Assembly (NCBI GenBank): GCA_963829705.1
Contig: CAWHJN010000005.1
Location: 1,054,001 to 1,118,000, forward strand
DNA length: 64,000 nucleotides
Direction: 5' to 3'
DNA from: CAWHJN01 sp963829705
GTDB taxonomy: Bacteria; Bacteroidota; Rhodothermia; Rhodothermales; BA12
Below the pieces are notes generated by a model. The model saw only the letters and a program-made list of their open reading frames with translations, was not told where the DNA came from and did no database searches. A program made the translations under genes and the position numbers. Below, one piece after another: positions 26,677 through 34,910 of the stretch (position 1 is the first letter of the stretch; the number at the start of each line of letters is the position of its first letter).

Positions 26677-27810
26677 ATGGGACAATACTCACTACTGCTG
26701 ATGGTCGCCACGCTCGTCGGCGGCACGCTGATGATGGCGCAGTCGAACACGACGGTCATCGCCTCCAACGAAAAACACGCCGACCGGCAGGAGGAAATGC
26801 TGGCGCGTGAGATCGCGCGCAGCGGCTACAACGTGATGCTCAGCGCCGCACGCGATTACGAGCGGGCGCACCCGGATGCCTCCATCTCCGAGGTCGTGAC
26901 GGCGGCCAACGGCGGCGAGAAGAACGGGTGGAAGGAAGCCGGCCTCAACGGCGGCGCTTACGAGGCGCAACTCCAGGTGGCCAGCCCGAGCAGCTTTGCC
27001 GTCGTCTCCAACGGCATCTTCGCCGACGCCACGCACAGCGTCGAGGAGCGCCACGTGCGCGAGCAGACGCTGGTGGTCAACGAGCAGAGCACCTTCAAGG
27101 CCACGTTCATCGAGTCGCAGGCGGGCTACTGCTCGGCCATCTACCTCCAGCGGATGATTCCGAAAAACAACAACGGCCACGGCAACAACATCGACGGCGT
27201 GGATGCGAGTAACCCGGGAGGCTCGAAAACAGGCGAGGACAGCGACCCCACGGTGGACGACGAGAAAGCCACCGGCAACGCCAAAAGCCGGTACACGCTC
27301 CTGGAGCCCGAACTCATCTTCGCGGCGGGCAAGAACCGCAACGGCGCGGCGGCCAACTACGAGACCGTCGTCGAGCCGGGCACGCGGCTCAACTTCGTCC
27401 TCGCCGTGGACATGAACTGCAGTGTGGCGGGCCGCACCGACCTCGCGCTCACGAGCAAGCTGTACGACTATTACCACGCCGCGTTGAGCAACGGGGCTGG
27501 TTCGCTCGACGAGATGGAGGAGAGCAAGTACGCTATGATCGAGCGCAACCCTGCCAGTCCCAACAAATGGCGCATCGCCTTCGAGGACCTCATCAAGTTC
27601 GACGATGCCCGGCACGCCGACATCAAGGCCAACGGCTACGGCGACCTGAACTGGAAAAAGCGCTCGAACGGCAAGTACAGCTACGGTGGCAGCGGATGGA
27701 CGCTGCGCGGCACCGACGGCTACTTCGACCTCATCGACCGCAGCGACCTGCCGGACTTCTCCGACCAGGTCTTTGAAATCCAGATGCTGCCGACGGCTCC
27801 TGCCGTGTAA
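26677..27810 (+). CDS. Large pilin-like/adhesin-like protein A
   Basis: 377 residues starting MGQYSLLLMVATLVGGTLMM, then NEKHADRQEEMLAREIARSGYN, a pilin-style helix. The body is unlike known pilins; it contains STFKATFIESQAGYCSAIYLQ, EPELIFAAGKNRNG and a conserved end, LPDFSDQVFEIQ. It is a paralog of the next pilin-like gene, sharing N-terminus, centre and C-terminus but differing in the loops (an insert with repeated Asn/Gly near residues 165-200). It may be a tip adhesin or priming subunit. No database family recognised. Confidence 0.65.
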   Translation: MGQYSLLLMVATLVGGTLMMAQSNTTVIASNEKHADRQEEMLAREIARSGYNVMLSAARDYERAHPDASISEVVTAANGGEKNGWKEAGLNGGAYEAQLQVASPSSFAVVSNGIFADATHSVEERHVREQTLVVNEQSTFKATFIESQAGYCSAIYLQRMIPKNNNGHGNNIDGVDASNPGGSKTGEDSDPTVDDEKATGNAKSRYTLLEPELIFAAGKNRNGAAANYETVVEPGTRLNFVLAVDMNCSVAGRTDLALTSKLYDYYHAALSNGAGSLDEMEESKYAMIERNPASPNKWRIAFEDLIKFDDARHADIKANGYGDLNWKKRSNGKYSYGGSGWTLRGTDGYFDLIDRSDLPDFSDQVFEIQMLPTAPAV

Positions 27811-27818
27811 AACGGAAT

Positions 27819-27853
27819 GGGCGCGGCTTTTGCCGAAGCTAGAAGCCGCGCCC
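27819..27853 (+). promoter_or_regulatory. 11-bp hairpin between the two large pilin-like genes
   Basis: GGGCGCGGCTT (27819-27829) is an exact inverted copy of AAGCCGCGCCC (27843-27853), 9 bp after the stop. No T-run follows, so it is more likely an mRNA-stabilising or partial termination structure than a full terminator. Confidence 0.6.
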
Positions 27854-27925
27854 ACCCTCCGGCCCTTCGACTGCGCTCAGGGTAGGCTGCGGCGCGCCAC
27901 CTCCCTTGAGGGACGGGTTCTGGAG
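27854..27925. repeat. Dispersed repeat between pilin-like genes
   Basis: Contains CCTTCGACTGCGCTCAGGGT followed by GCGCCACCTCCCTTGAGGGA and GGGTTC. The last words match the repeat at 19800-19850. The CTTCGACTGCGCTCAG type of text is familiar from dispersed repeats in other bacteria. Non-coding. Confidence 0.5.
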
Positions 27926-28001
27926 CGACTGGGTACGTCCTCACTTCCTCCCCCCCAGACCGTTTGCGCGGCAGCATCGGTCGCTTCAACACTCACGATT
28001 C

Positions 28002-29075
28002 ATGGGTAAATTTTCGCTTCTGGTCGTTCTCGGTGCCGTCCTCGGCGGGGCCATCATGATGCAGCAGACCAGCGGCACCAGCGTGCTCTCGACCCGCAAC
28101 CACGCCGACCGGCAAGAAGAGATGCTGGCCCGAGAGATCGCCCGGTCGGCCTACAACGACCTGCTCTGGGAAGCGCGCGAGTTCGAGCGCGCCCACCCCA
28201 GTAAAACGGTCGCCGAAATCATCGAGGGTGTCAACGGGGTGTACGGCAAAGACGGCAAGACGGGCGCGTACCAGGGCGGCACGTACGCGGTAAAGCTCGT
28301 GCCCGCGAGCGCGTCGAGCTACGGCGTCGAGTCGAAGGGTCATTACGGCAGCGCCGAGCACGGCGTCGAAGCGCCGCAGCTTCGCAAGGGCACGCTCGTG
28401 GTAACCAGCCCGAGCACGTTCAAAGCGACGTTTCTGGAGTCGCAGGCGGGCTACTGCTCGGCGGTATACCTCCAGCGGTCGGTGCCGAAGGCGATGCTCA
28501 ACGGAGCCGACAACCTCGATGGCCTGGCCGTGGTCTCGACCACGCCGAACGGCCTCTACGCGACGCTCGAACCCGAACTCATCTTTGCCTCCGGCAAAGA
28601 CCGCAACGGCGCGGATGCCAACTATGAGACGCTCCTGCAGCCCGGCACCCAGCTCAACTTCATCCTCGGTGTGGACGGCAGCGACTGCAAGGGCAAAGGC
28701 AAAAAGATGAAAGTCACCGATAGCGAGTACATGTACTACCACCCCGCGCTGCTCGACGGGGCCGACGACCTGGGCGAGATGCACGAGGGCAGGTTTGCCA
28801 TGATCGAGCAGCATCCGGAGCACCCGGAAAAGTATCGCATCGCCTTTGAGGACCTCATCAAGTTCTCCGACGCCCAGCACGCCGACGTCAAGGCCAACAG
28901 CTACGGCAAGGAAAAGTGGGAAAAGCAAGCCAACGGCACGTACAGCTATGGTGGCACCGGCTGGGACAAGCGCGACAAGTGGGGCTACTACAAGCTCAAG
29001 GACACGAGCAAAGTGCCTGACTTTTCCGACCAGGTCTTCGAGATCCAACTCATCGCTGCCAAGGTGAGCGTGTAA
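28002..29075 (+). CDS. Large pilin-like/adhesin-like protein B (paralog of A)
   Basis: 357 residues from ATG 28002, chosen because MGKFSLLVVLGAVLGGAIMM matches the paralog's start. Shared blocks: NHADRQEEMLAREIARSAYN, STFKATFLESQAGYCSAVYLQ, EPELIFASGKDRNG, FEDLIKF followed by HADVKAN, YSYGGTGW and DFSDQVFEIQ. It appears to be a tandem duplication that has diverged in surface loops. No prepilin leader. Likely the same role as protein A, perhaps with different binding specificity; this is inference. Confidence 0.65.
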   Translation: MGKFSLLVVLGAVLGGAIMMQQTSGTSVLSTRNHADRQEEMLAREIARSAYNDLLWEAREFERAHPSKTVAEIIEGVNGVYGKDGKTGAYQGGTYAVKLVPASASSYGVESKGHYGSAEHGVEAPQLRKGTLVVTSPSTFKATFLESQAGYCSAVYLQRSVPKAMLNGADNLDGLAVVSTTPNGLYATLEPELIFASGKDRNGADANYETLLQPGTQLNFILGVDGSDCKGKGKKMKVTDSEYMYYHPALLDGADDLGEMHEGRFAMIEQHPEHPEKYRIAFEDLIKFSDAQHADVKANSYGKEKWEKQANGTYSYGGTGWDKRDKWGYYKLKDTSKVPDFSDQVFEIQLIAAKVSV

Positions 29076-29140
29076 TCCCTTTTGGCTCCTCCCAACTCTC
29101 CACGCGCCAGCACAGGGCCACCCTCACCTCTCCAGAAACC

Positions 29141-30454
29141 ATGCACTCGATCCAGCCCGGAGGCTACGCGCCTTCTCTGCCCACGTCCGTTTCGACCGAC
29201 GCCAGTGGTGATGGCGCGGCGTCGAAGCGCGGACTCGTCGACCTGCCGGCGTTTCTGCCTGCCGTTCTGGAGGCCGTGCCGGGCCATCTCTACGGCATCG
29301 AGAAGCTGGAAAAGTTCGCCGAGGTGCTCAAAAAGCTGGAGTTGCGCGACCAGCAGGCCATCCGCGAGGCGTTCGAACCAGCGGTGACGCGGATGCTCGA
29401 CCTCGGCGCGAGCGACCTCGACGCGGGCGGGCCGGGCACGCGCGGCCTCGTCTGGTACCGCGTCAACGGCGAGAAGACGCCGCGCTCCGAGGTGGGGCGC
29501 TTCTCGCTCGAGCAGAGCGACGTGCTCATCCTCGGCCTGCTCAATGAGCGCCAGCGTGAACTCCTCTTCGAGCGCACCGCCATCGACTTCTCGTATCAAC
29601 TTCCGTTCTCGGGGCGCGACGGGAGGCCCCGGCGCTTTCGCGGCACGGTGTACTTCGATCTCGACCACCTCGGCCTCAACCTCCGCATGATCACCGACGA
29701 GGTGCGGGCGCTCCGGACCCTCGAGTTCCATCCGGCCATCGAGCGCGGGTTGATGTTCCGCTACGAGCGCGACGGCCTCACGCTCGTCACCGGCGTGACC
29801 GGCTCGGGCAAAAGCTCGACGCTCGACGCGGTCATCGACGCCAACAACAACGACGTCAACGCCCACATCGTCATCATCGGGCAGCCCGTCGAGTACATGC
29901 ACGAGCCCAAAAAGTCCATCGTGCGTCACCGCGAGGTAGGCCGCGACGTCCGGACGTTCAAGGAGGGCATCGTGCAGGCGTTGCGCCAGGACCCGGACAT
30001 CGTCGTCATCGGCGAGATGCGCGACCCGACGACCATCTCCGCCGGGCTCGAAATCACCGACTCGGGCCACAAGGTCTTCTCGACGCTCCACACGTCGAGC
30101 GCCATCGAAAGCATCGACCGCATCATCGGCGAGTACCCGCCCGACGAGCAGGACCGCATCTGCTCGCGCCTGGCCGACGTGCTGCGCTGCATCGTCTCGC
30201 AGAAGCTGTGCCCGCGTGTGGGGGGCGGGCGCGTGCTGGCCAAAGAGGTGCTCTGGCTGACGCCGGCGGCGCGGGCGGCCATCAAGAACAAGAACCAGTC
30301 GGAGATCTACCAGATGATGTGGGAAAGCGGCGCACAGGGCATGATCACGATGGAGCAGGACTTGTACCGCCTCGTGCGGATGCGCCAGATCTCGCCCGAC
30401 ACGGCCTACAGCTACGCCAACAACAAGAAGCGCCTGCAACAGCTGCTCGGATAG
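29141..30454 (+). CDS. pilT: Type IV pilus retraction ATPase PilT-like
   Basis: 437 residues. A variable N-terminal ~90 residues precede a PAS-like N-domain, then Walker A GVTGSGKSS, an altered Asp box (IGQPVEYMHEP), VRHREVGRDVRTF, Walker B DIVVIGEMRDPTT, His box KVFSTLHTSSAIESIDR and the PilT-type end KEVLWLTPAARAAIKNKNQSEIYQMM. No zinc Cys motif, as expected for PilT. It should power retraction, giving this machine both extension and retraction motors. It lies between pilin genes and the pilMNOPQ block. Confidence 0.9.
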   Translation: MHSIQPGGYAPSLPTSVSTDASGDGAASKRGLVDLPAFLPAVLEAVPGHLYGIEKLEKFAEVLKKLELRDQQAIREAFEPAVTRMLDLGASDLDAGGPGTRGLVWYRVNGEKTPRSEVGRFSLEQSDVLILGLLNERQRELLFERTAIDFSYQLPFSGRDGRPRRFRGTVYFDLDHLGLNLRMITDEVRALRTLEFHPAIERGLMFRYERDGLTLVTGVTGSGKSSTLDAVIDANNNDVNAHIVIIGQPVEYMHEPKKSIVRHREVGRDVRTFKEGIVQALRQDPDIVVIGEMRDPTTISAGLEITDSGHKVFSTLHTSSAIESIDRIIGEYPPDEQDRICSRLADVLRCIVSQKLCPRVGGGRVLAKEVLWLTPAARAAIKNKNQSEIYQMMWESGAQGMITMEQDLYRLVRMRQISPDTAYSYANNKKRLQQLLG

Positions 30455-30730
30455 AGGACGGTCGGATTGACGGGCGTGAAGCCGCGCTTTCGAAAGCCGA
30501 AAGCCGGACGTAGGGACGCAACGAATTGCGTCCGGCGCGGGATACGGTAGTAGGAACGTGACGCGGCACGCCCGCGCCAGTAGCGAACAGCAGTAGAAGA
30601 GGGCAGGGGCGCAGCGTGCTGCGCCCTCGCCGTTTGGGGCGGTGCGGAATAATTCCGGCGGGGCGGTTAATGCGGGCAGGCAGGCGTGCCGATACACGTA
30701 GCGACGCGCCTGTCCTCCTGAGCCCGCCAC
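30455..30730. repeat. pilT-pilMN spacer rich in palindromes
   Basis: 276 bp without a gene. Holds GCTTTCGAAAGC (30486-30497), GGACGCAA/TTGCGTCC (30514-30533) and GGGCGCAGC/GCTGCGCCC (30607-30626). The last two are of the TAGGGRCGC type seen also at 6832 and 21162. No terminator T-run. A promoter for the pilMNOPQ block could be here, but no boxes are clear. Confidence 0.55.
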
Positions 30731-32509
30731 ATGAAAAAGAAACCCACTCCTCCCGAAACCAGTCCCGCGCTCGGCATCCTCGTGAGCCCGCGCAAGACGT
30801 ACAGCATGTTGCTCCGCGCCGACGCGGGCCACGCCGACGTCGTGCGCCGCTTCACGCGCAGCCGCACGCAGTACGCCTCGATGCAGACCACCGCGGCGGT
30901 GACGCCCTCCGGGGACGGCGAAGCGTCGCTCGACGACGCCACGACGCTGCACTTCGGCGACACGACGAGCGGTGCGGACGCGCTCTTCCTGGCTTCCGAA
31001 TTCGGCGACGCGGGCGACCTCGCCGCTGGCGTCGCCAGCGCTCGGCCGTCGCTGGGCAAGGTGGAGACGTTCACGCACGAGCTGCAAGACCTGCTCGCCG
31101 AATGCCGCGAAGGCGTGCGCGTCGAGCCCGTGCTCTCGCTCGTGATGGACGCCGCCGACGTGCAGTACGCCGAAGTCCGCGTGCCCGACGAGGTCGGTGA
31201 AAAGGCCGACAAGCGCCGCGCCCGCATGGTCGCGCTCGTCTCCGAACTCCTCGCCGAGTTCGACGCCGAGCGCGTCGTGTTTCTGCCCATGACCGCCGCT
31301 GCCGATGACGGCACGCCGCGCTTTCTGGCCATCGCGCCGCGCGCCGACGACGCCTCGACGCGCACGCTGCGCGAACTGCGCCAGTTGCACCGGGGCACGC
31401 CGCCGGCCCGCCTTCTCGATACCGAGGTGTCGCTGCTCATCGGCTTGGCCCGCCTCACGGAAGCGCGCCTGGCCGCCCTGCAGGTCGAGGACGCGCGTGG
31501 GCAGGGCGTCACGCTCGTCGTGCGCCCCGGCGCCGACGACACGCTCGTGCTCGCGCTCGACAAGGGCACGCTCCAGCATTACGCCCAGCTTCGCTCGCTC
31601 ACAGCCTTCGACGCGCCCGAGACGCTCTGCTCGCGCATCCTGCTCCAGCAGGACGAACACAACATGGGCGACATCGGGCGCATCCTCGTGCTCAGCGATG
31701 CCAGCGAGGCGTCGCTCGTCGAGTACCTGAGCCTGTACTACCCCGACGCCGACGTGCGCTCGTGCCGCGAGATCCTGTCCGTCGAACTCCTCAGCGACTC
31801 GTCGGAGGCCTCCGAGGTGCCGTTCATGATGGCGTACGCCGCCGCGCTTCGCCTGGTGGGCAGCGCCGCCGACCGAGCGTTCTTCCCCGACGTGAACCTG
31901 CTGCCGCCCAGCCTGCTGCGCCGCCGCGTGACGCTGCCGTTCACCTGGCACACGCTGGTGCTGGGCGTGCTGCTCTTCGCCACCGTGTTCTTCTTCACGG
32001 CGCGCTACGTCGGGCAGCAGCACGACATCAACGCGTCCGAGGCGCAACTCGCAGCCGTCGTGCCGCATCCGGCGGCGGGGAAGGTGGCCAGTATGCAGGC
32101 CGAGATCGACTCGCTGCAGTACGTCACCACCACCTACACCAAATCGCTCCAGGTCATCGACTCGCTGCTCGTCGGCAGCGACAAGTGGAGCCGGGCGCTC
32201 GAGCACGTCTCGCAGGTGGCCGCGTCGGTGCGCGGCATCTGGGTGGAAAACTGGAGCGACGGCGGCACGTCCATCACGCTGCGCGGCAATGCTACCTCGC
32301 GCGACCGCATCGTCCGCTTTGCCGATCAGGCCGGCGGCGAGATCGCCTCCGTCACGTTCGCCGAGATCCGCGACTTCCCGGTCTACTCGTTCGTCATCTC
32401 CGTACCCCTCCGCATCGAACTGCCCGAGGCGGCGCGCTACCTGCGCGATCAGGTGACCCCGCCGGATTCGCTGCTGGCGACGGTGCCCCTCGTCCCCTCT
32501 GCTCCCTGA
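30731..32509 (+). CDS. PilM-PilN fusion-like assembly protein
   Basis: 592 residues. The first ~380 residues look like a divergent actin-like PilM/GspL cytoplasmic domain (start LGILVSPRKTYSMLLRADAG). Then comes the PilN landmark DVNLLPPSLLRRR, a single membrane helix (about 402-422, WHTLVLGVLLFATVFFFTA), a coiled coil and a ferredoxin-like periplasmic part (GIWVENWSDGGTSITLRGNA; REIRDFP-like end). In most type IV pili PilM and PilN are separate; here they seem to be one chain. It should anchor the PilO/PilP arm to the inner-membrane platform. The fusion is inferred from motifs. Confidence 0.75.
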   Translation: MKKKPTPPETSPALGILVSPRKTYSMLLRADAGHADVVRRFTRSRTQYASMQTTAAVTPSGDGEASLDDATTLHFGDTTSGADALFLASEFGDAGDLAAGVASARPSLGKVETFTHELQDLLAECREGVRVEPVLSLVMDAADVQYAEVRVPDEVGEKADKRRARMVALVSELLAEFDAERVVFLPMTAAADDGTPRFLAIAPRADDASTRTLRELRQLHRGTPPARLLDTEVSLLIGLARLTEARLAALQVEDARGQGVTLVVRPGADDTLVLALDKGTLQHYAQLRSLTAFDAPETLCSRILLQQDEHNMGDIGRILVLSDASEASLVEYLSLYYPDADVRSCREILSVELLSDSSEASEVPFMMAYAAALRLVGSAADRAFFPDVNLLPPSLLRRRVTLPFTWHTLVLGVLLFATVFFFTARYVGQQHDINASEAQLAAVVPHPAAGKVASMQAEIDSLQYVTTTYTKSLQVIDSLLVGSDKWSRALEHVSQVAASVRGIWVENWSDGGTSITLRGNATSRDRIVRFADQAGGEIASVTFAEIRDFPVYSFVISVPLRIELPEAARYLRDQVTPPDSLLATVPLVPSAP

Positions 32510-32515
32510 CCCGTC

Positions 32516-33571
32516 ATGAATACCACTGTTTCCAACGCCCTCGTGCTCGTGTTCTGCTGGGTCGTGGTGGCCGGCGTGGGCACTTACCTGACGTTCTTCC
32601 ACCAGCCCGCGGCGCTCGAAGCCGTGCAGGAGGCCGAGCGCGCCGCCGTGCTGCGTAACCAGGAGGCCGACGCGCTGCTGGCTCAGAGCGCCACCTCGCG
32701 CGAGGCCGCCCGCGACGTGTACCAGCGCTGGAACGCCCGCTACAAGGTGATGCCCGCCACGCTGCGCTCGTACGAAGTCGTCGGCTACCTCAACGACCTC
32801 ACGCGCAGCGGCTTCGAGACGTTCGACGTGGCCGTGCAGGGGGTGCAGGAGCAGGCGGATTTCTCCGTCTACTCCCTCGCCGTCACGGGCAAGGCGTACT
32901 ACCCGGCGCTCTACCGGCTCGTGTGGCACCTCGAAAACAACCGCCGCTTCTACCGCATCCAGTCGTTCGACGTCCAGCACATGGACCTGCGCGAGCAGGA
33001 CGACGAGGGGCGCGACCACATGCGCGTGCTCGTCTCGTTCTCGATCACCATCGACGCCTATTTCGGCGGGGCCGAGGGCATGAGCGCGACCGCGCCGCGC
33101 CTGACGCAGACCGACGGCACCGTGCTCTCCACCGACGTCGACGCGCCGCCGCCGGTGCCCGCGTCTGTGTTGCCGCGCCTGCAGCCCATCGGCGAGCCGT
33201 TCCGGCCCATCATCTCCACCGACGTGCCGCCCAACACCTACGGCCTCGTCAACATCGAAGCCGACGAACTCGTCTCCATCGCTGACGGGCGCGCCATCTT
33301 CCGCGGCCAGGCGGGCTACCAGACGCTCGGCGTCGGCGACGCGGTGTACCTGGGCCGCGTCGTGCTCATCGATCCCGAGAAGAGCCGCGTGGTGGCCTAC
33401 CTCAACCGCGGCGGCATCGTGGACGAGGTCGAGCTGACCGTTGGCACGCCGGGCGTGGGCACCTACCGCCCGACGCTGCTGCCCGAGCAGCCGAAGCCCA
33501 CCGGCCCGGTGTCGTCGGTCGGCGCATCGGCAGCGGGTGCGCCCGTGCTCGCGGGTGCCACGCGTCACTGA
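32516..33571 (+). CDS. PilO-PilP fusion-like assembly protein
   Basis: 351 residues. One membrane helix (about 7-25), a coiled coil (LEAVQEAERAAVLRNQEADAL), a PilO/GspM-like periplasmic domain (DFSVYSLAVTGKAYYPALYR; SFSITIDAYF), a Pro-rich linker near 205-225, then a PilP/GspC-HR-like beta domain (AIFRGQAGYQTLGVGDAVYL; RVVAYLNRGGIVDEVEL). PilP normally is a separate lipoprotein that touches the secretin. It starts 6 bp after the PilM-PilN gene and precedes the secretin. The C-terminal PilP assignment is by pattern only. Confidence 0.72.
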   Translation: MNTTVSNALVLVFCWVVVAGVGTYLTFFHQPAALEAVQEAERAAVLRNQEADALLAQSATSREAARDVYQRWNARYKVMPATLRSYEVVGYLNDLTRSGFETFDVAVQGVQEQADFSVYSLAVTGKAYYPALYRLVWHLENNRRFYRIQSFDVQHMDLREQDDEGRDHMRVLVSFSITIDAYFGGAEGMSATAPRLTQTDGTVLSTDVDAPPPVPASVLPRLQPIGEPFRPIISTDVPPNTYGLVNIEADELVSIADGRAIFRGQAGYQTLGVGDAVYLGRVVLIDPEKSRVVAYLNRGGIVDEVELTVGTPGVGTYRPTLLPEQPKPTGPVSSVGASAAGAPVLAGATRH

Positions 33572-33632
33572 CCTGTCGCTTTCCCATCCGGGTTGCGTGC
33601 CGCGCGGCCCCCGTCCTCCTCAACTGCCTGCC

Positions 33633-34907
33633 ATGAAACGTTTTCTGCCTTTTCTCGCCCTGTGCGCGTGCTTCGCCGCCGCGCCGCTGTCCACGGCCTC
33701 GGCTCAGGAGCCCACGCAGCGCATGGTGCGGACGTACGTGCCGCCCGACCAGCTCGTCTCGTTCCAGTCGACGGTGCCGTTCGATCAGTTTATCGAGACG
33801 CTCAATCCCATCTTCAAGCGCGTCACGGGCAAGGAACTCGTCGACCCTGAAGGCCGCACGATGCCCATCGGCGTGACCATCGTGGGGCAGCATTTCTTCG
33901 ACGCCCTCGCGCTGGTGCTGCAACGCAACGGCTTCGCTTACCGCGAGAACGAGCGCTACTTCGTCGTGCATGAACCCGCCGCCGAAGAAGTGTACCTGCA
34001 GCAGAGCCGCAACAGCGTGGACCGCCCCGCACCCGAGACGGGCACCAACGGCGCGACGATCTCGCTGGGTACGCGCGAGATCCAGATCAACGCCATCCTG
34101 TTCGACTTCAACGTCACGAAGGCGCGCGAGCTGGGCATGGACTGGAACATCGGCGGTGGCCTCGAGGGCGACCTCGTCAAACTCAAGACCGATGGCTTCT
34201 TCGATCTCTTCGGCGGTGCCGTCGAAGGCCCGGCGCAGATTCCGCTCACGTCGCTGTCGCAGCTCTTCCGCGCGTTCGAGGAAAACGGCCTCGGCAACAC
34301 GCTCGCCAACCCGCAGATCACCGTCACGAGCGGCGTGCAGGGCTCGATCCAGATCGGCTCCGACATTCCCATCCAGACGCGCGACTTCTCGGGCAACACC
34401 ATCACGCAGTTCGTGCAGACGGGTACCATCGTCAAAGTCACGCCGACGCTCTACGAGGAGCCCGCGGACACCGCGCCCGGCTCCGACGTGGTCGACTTCG
34501 TGCATCTCGATGTGATCGTCGAGAAATCGGGGGGCCGTGCTACTGGCTCGGGCACACCCATCATCGACCGCAACCGCTCGGAGACGAAGGTGCTGCTGCT
34601 CGACGGCGAGCAGACCGTCATCGCCGGGCTCTACTCGACCGACCAGACCACGCTGCGCCGTGGCATCCCGCTGCTCAAAGACCTCCCGCCGTGGTTTCTC
34701 GGGCTCCGCTACCTGTTCGGTTACGAGCAGACCATCACGCAGCAGCGCGAGTTGCTCATCGTGCTCCAGGCGCGCGTCGTGGATTCGCTGGCCGACCGCA
34801 ACGGGCGCGCCCCGCTCGACGAGGGCGAGTTGCTGCGTCTCCAGCGCGAGCGGATGCAGCGCGACATCCGGCAGGCAGGCGAGCCCTTCTCGGACTCCGG
34901 CCGCTGA
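33633..34907 (+). CDS. Short secretin (PilQ/GspD-like)
   Basis: 424 residues with a signal peptide (FLPFLALCACFAAAPLSTASAQ), an N0/STN-like domain (about 45-125), a linker, then the secretin core: ISLGTREIQINAILFDFNV, NTLANPQITVTSGVQGSIQIG, FVQTGTIVKVTPTL, SETKVLLLDGEQTVIAGLYS and LLKDLPPWFLGLRYLFG. It is shorter than PilQ because N1 repeats appear missing. It forms the outer-membrane gate for the filament. The start at 33633 is fixed by the signal peptide. It converges on the next gene with a 3-bp gap and ends the cluster. Confidence 0.92.
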   Translation: MKRFLPFLALCACFAAAPLSTASAQEPTQRMVRTYVPPDQLVSFQSTVPFDQFIETLNPIFKRVTGKELVDPEGRTMPIGVTIVGQHFFDALALVLQRNGFAYRENERYFVVHEPAAEEVYLQQSRNSVDRPAPETGTNGATISLGTREIQINAILFDFNVTKARELGMDWNIGGGLEGDLVKLKTDGFFDLFGGAVEGPAQIPLTSLSQLFRAFEENGLGNTLANPQITVTSGVQGSIQIGSDIPIQTRDFSGNTITQFVQTGTIVKVTPTLYEEPADTAPGSDVVDFVHLDVIVEKSGGRATGSGTPIIDRNRSETKVLLLDGEQTVIAGLYSTDQTTLRRGIPLLKDLPPWFLGLRYLFGYEQTITQQRELLIVLQARVVDSLADRNGRAPLDEGELLRLQRERMQRDIRQAGEPFSDSGR

Positions 34908-34910
34908 CCG

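Noticed and set aside
28988..33568. A 1526-codon open frame on the minus strand opposite pilT, pilMN and pilOP
   Set aside because: It is an antisense shadow: high-GC codon use keeps the opposite strand open, the translation is Arg/His/Val-rich with no motifs, and the plus-strand genes there have clear family signatures.
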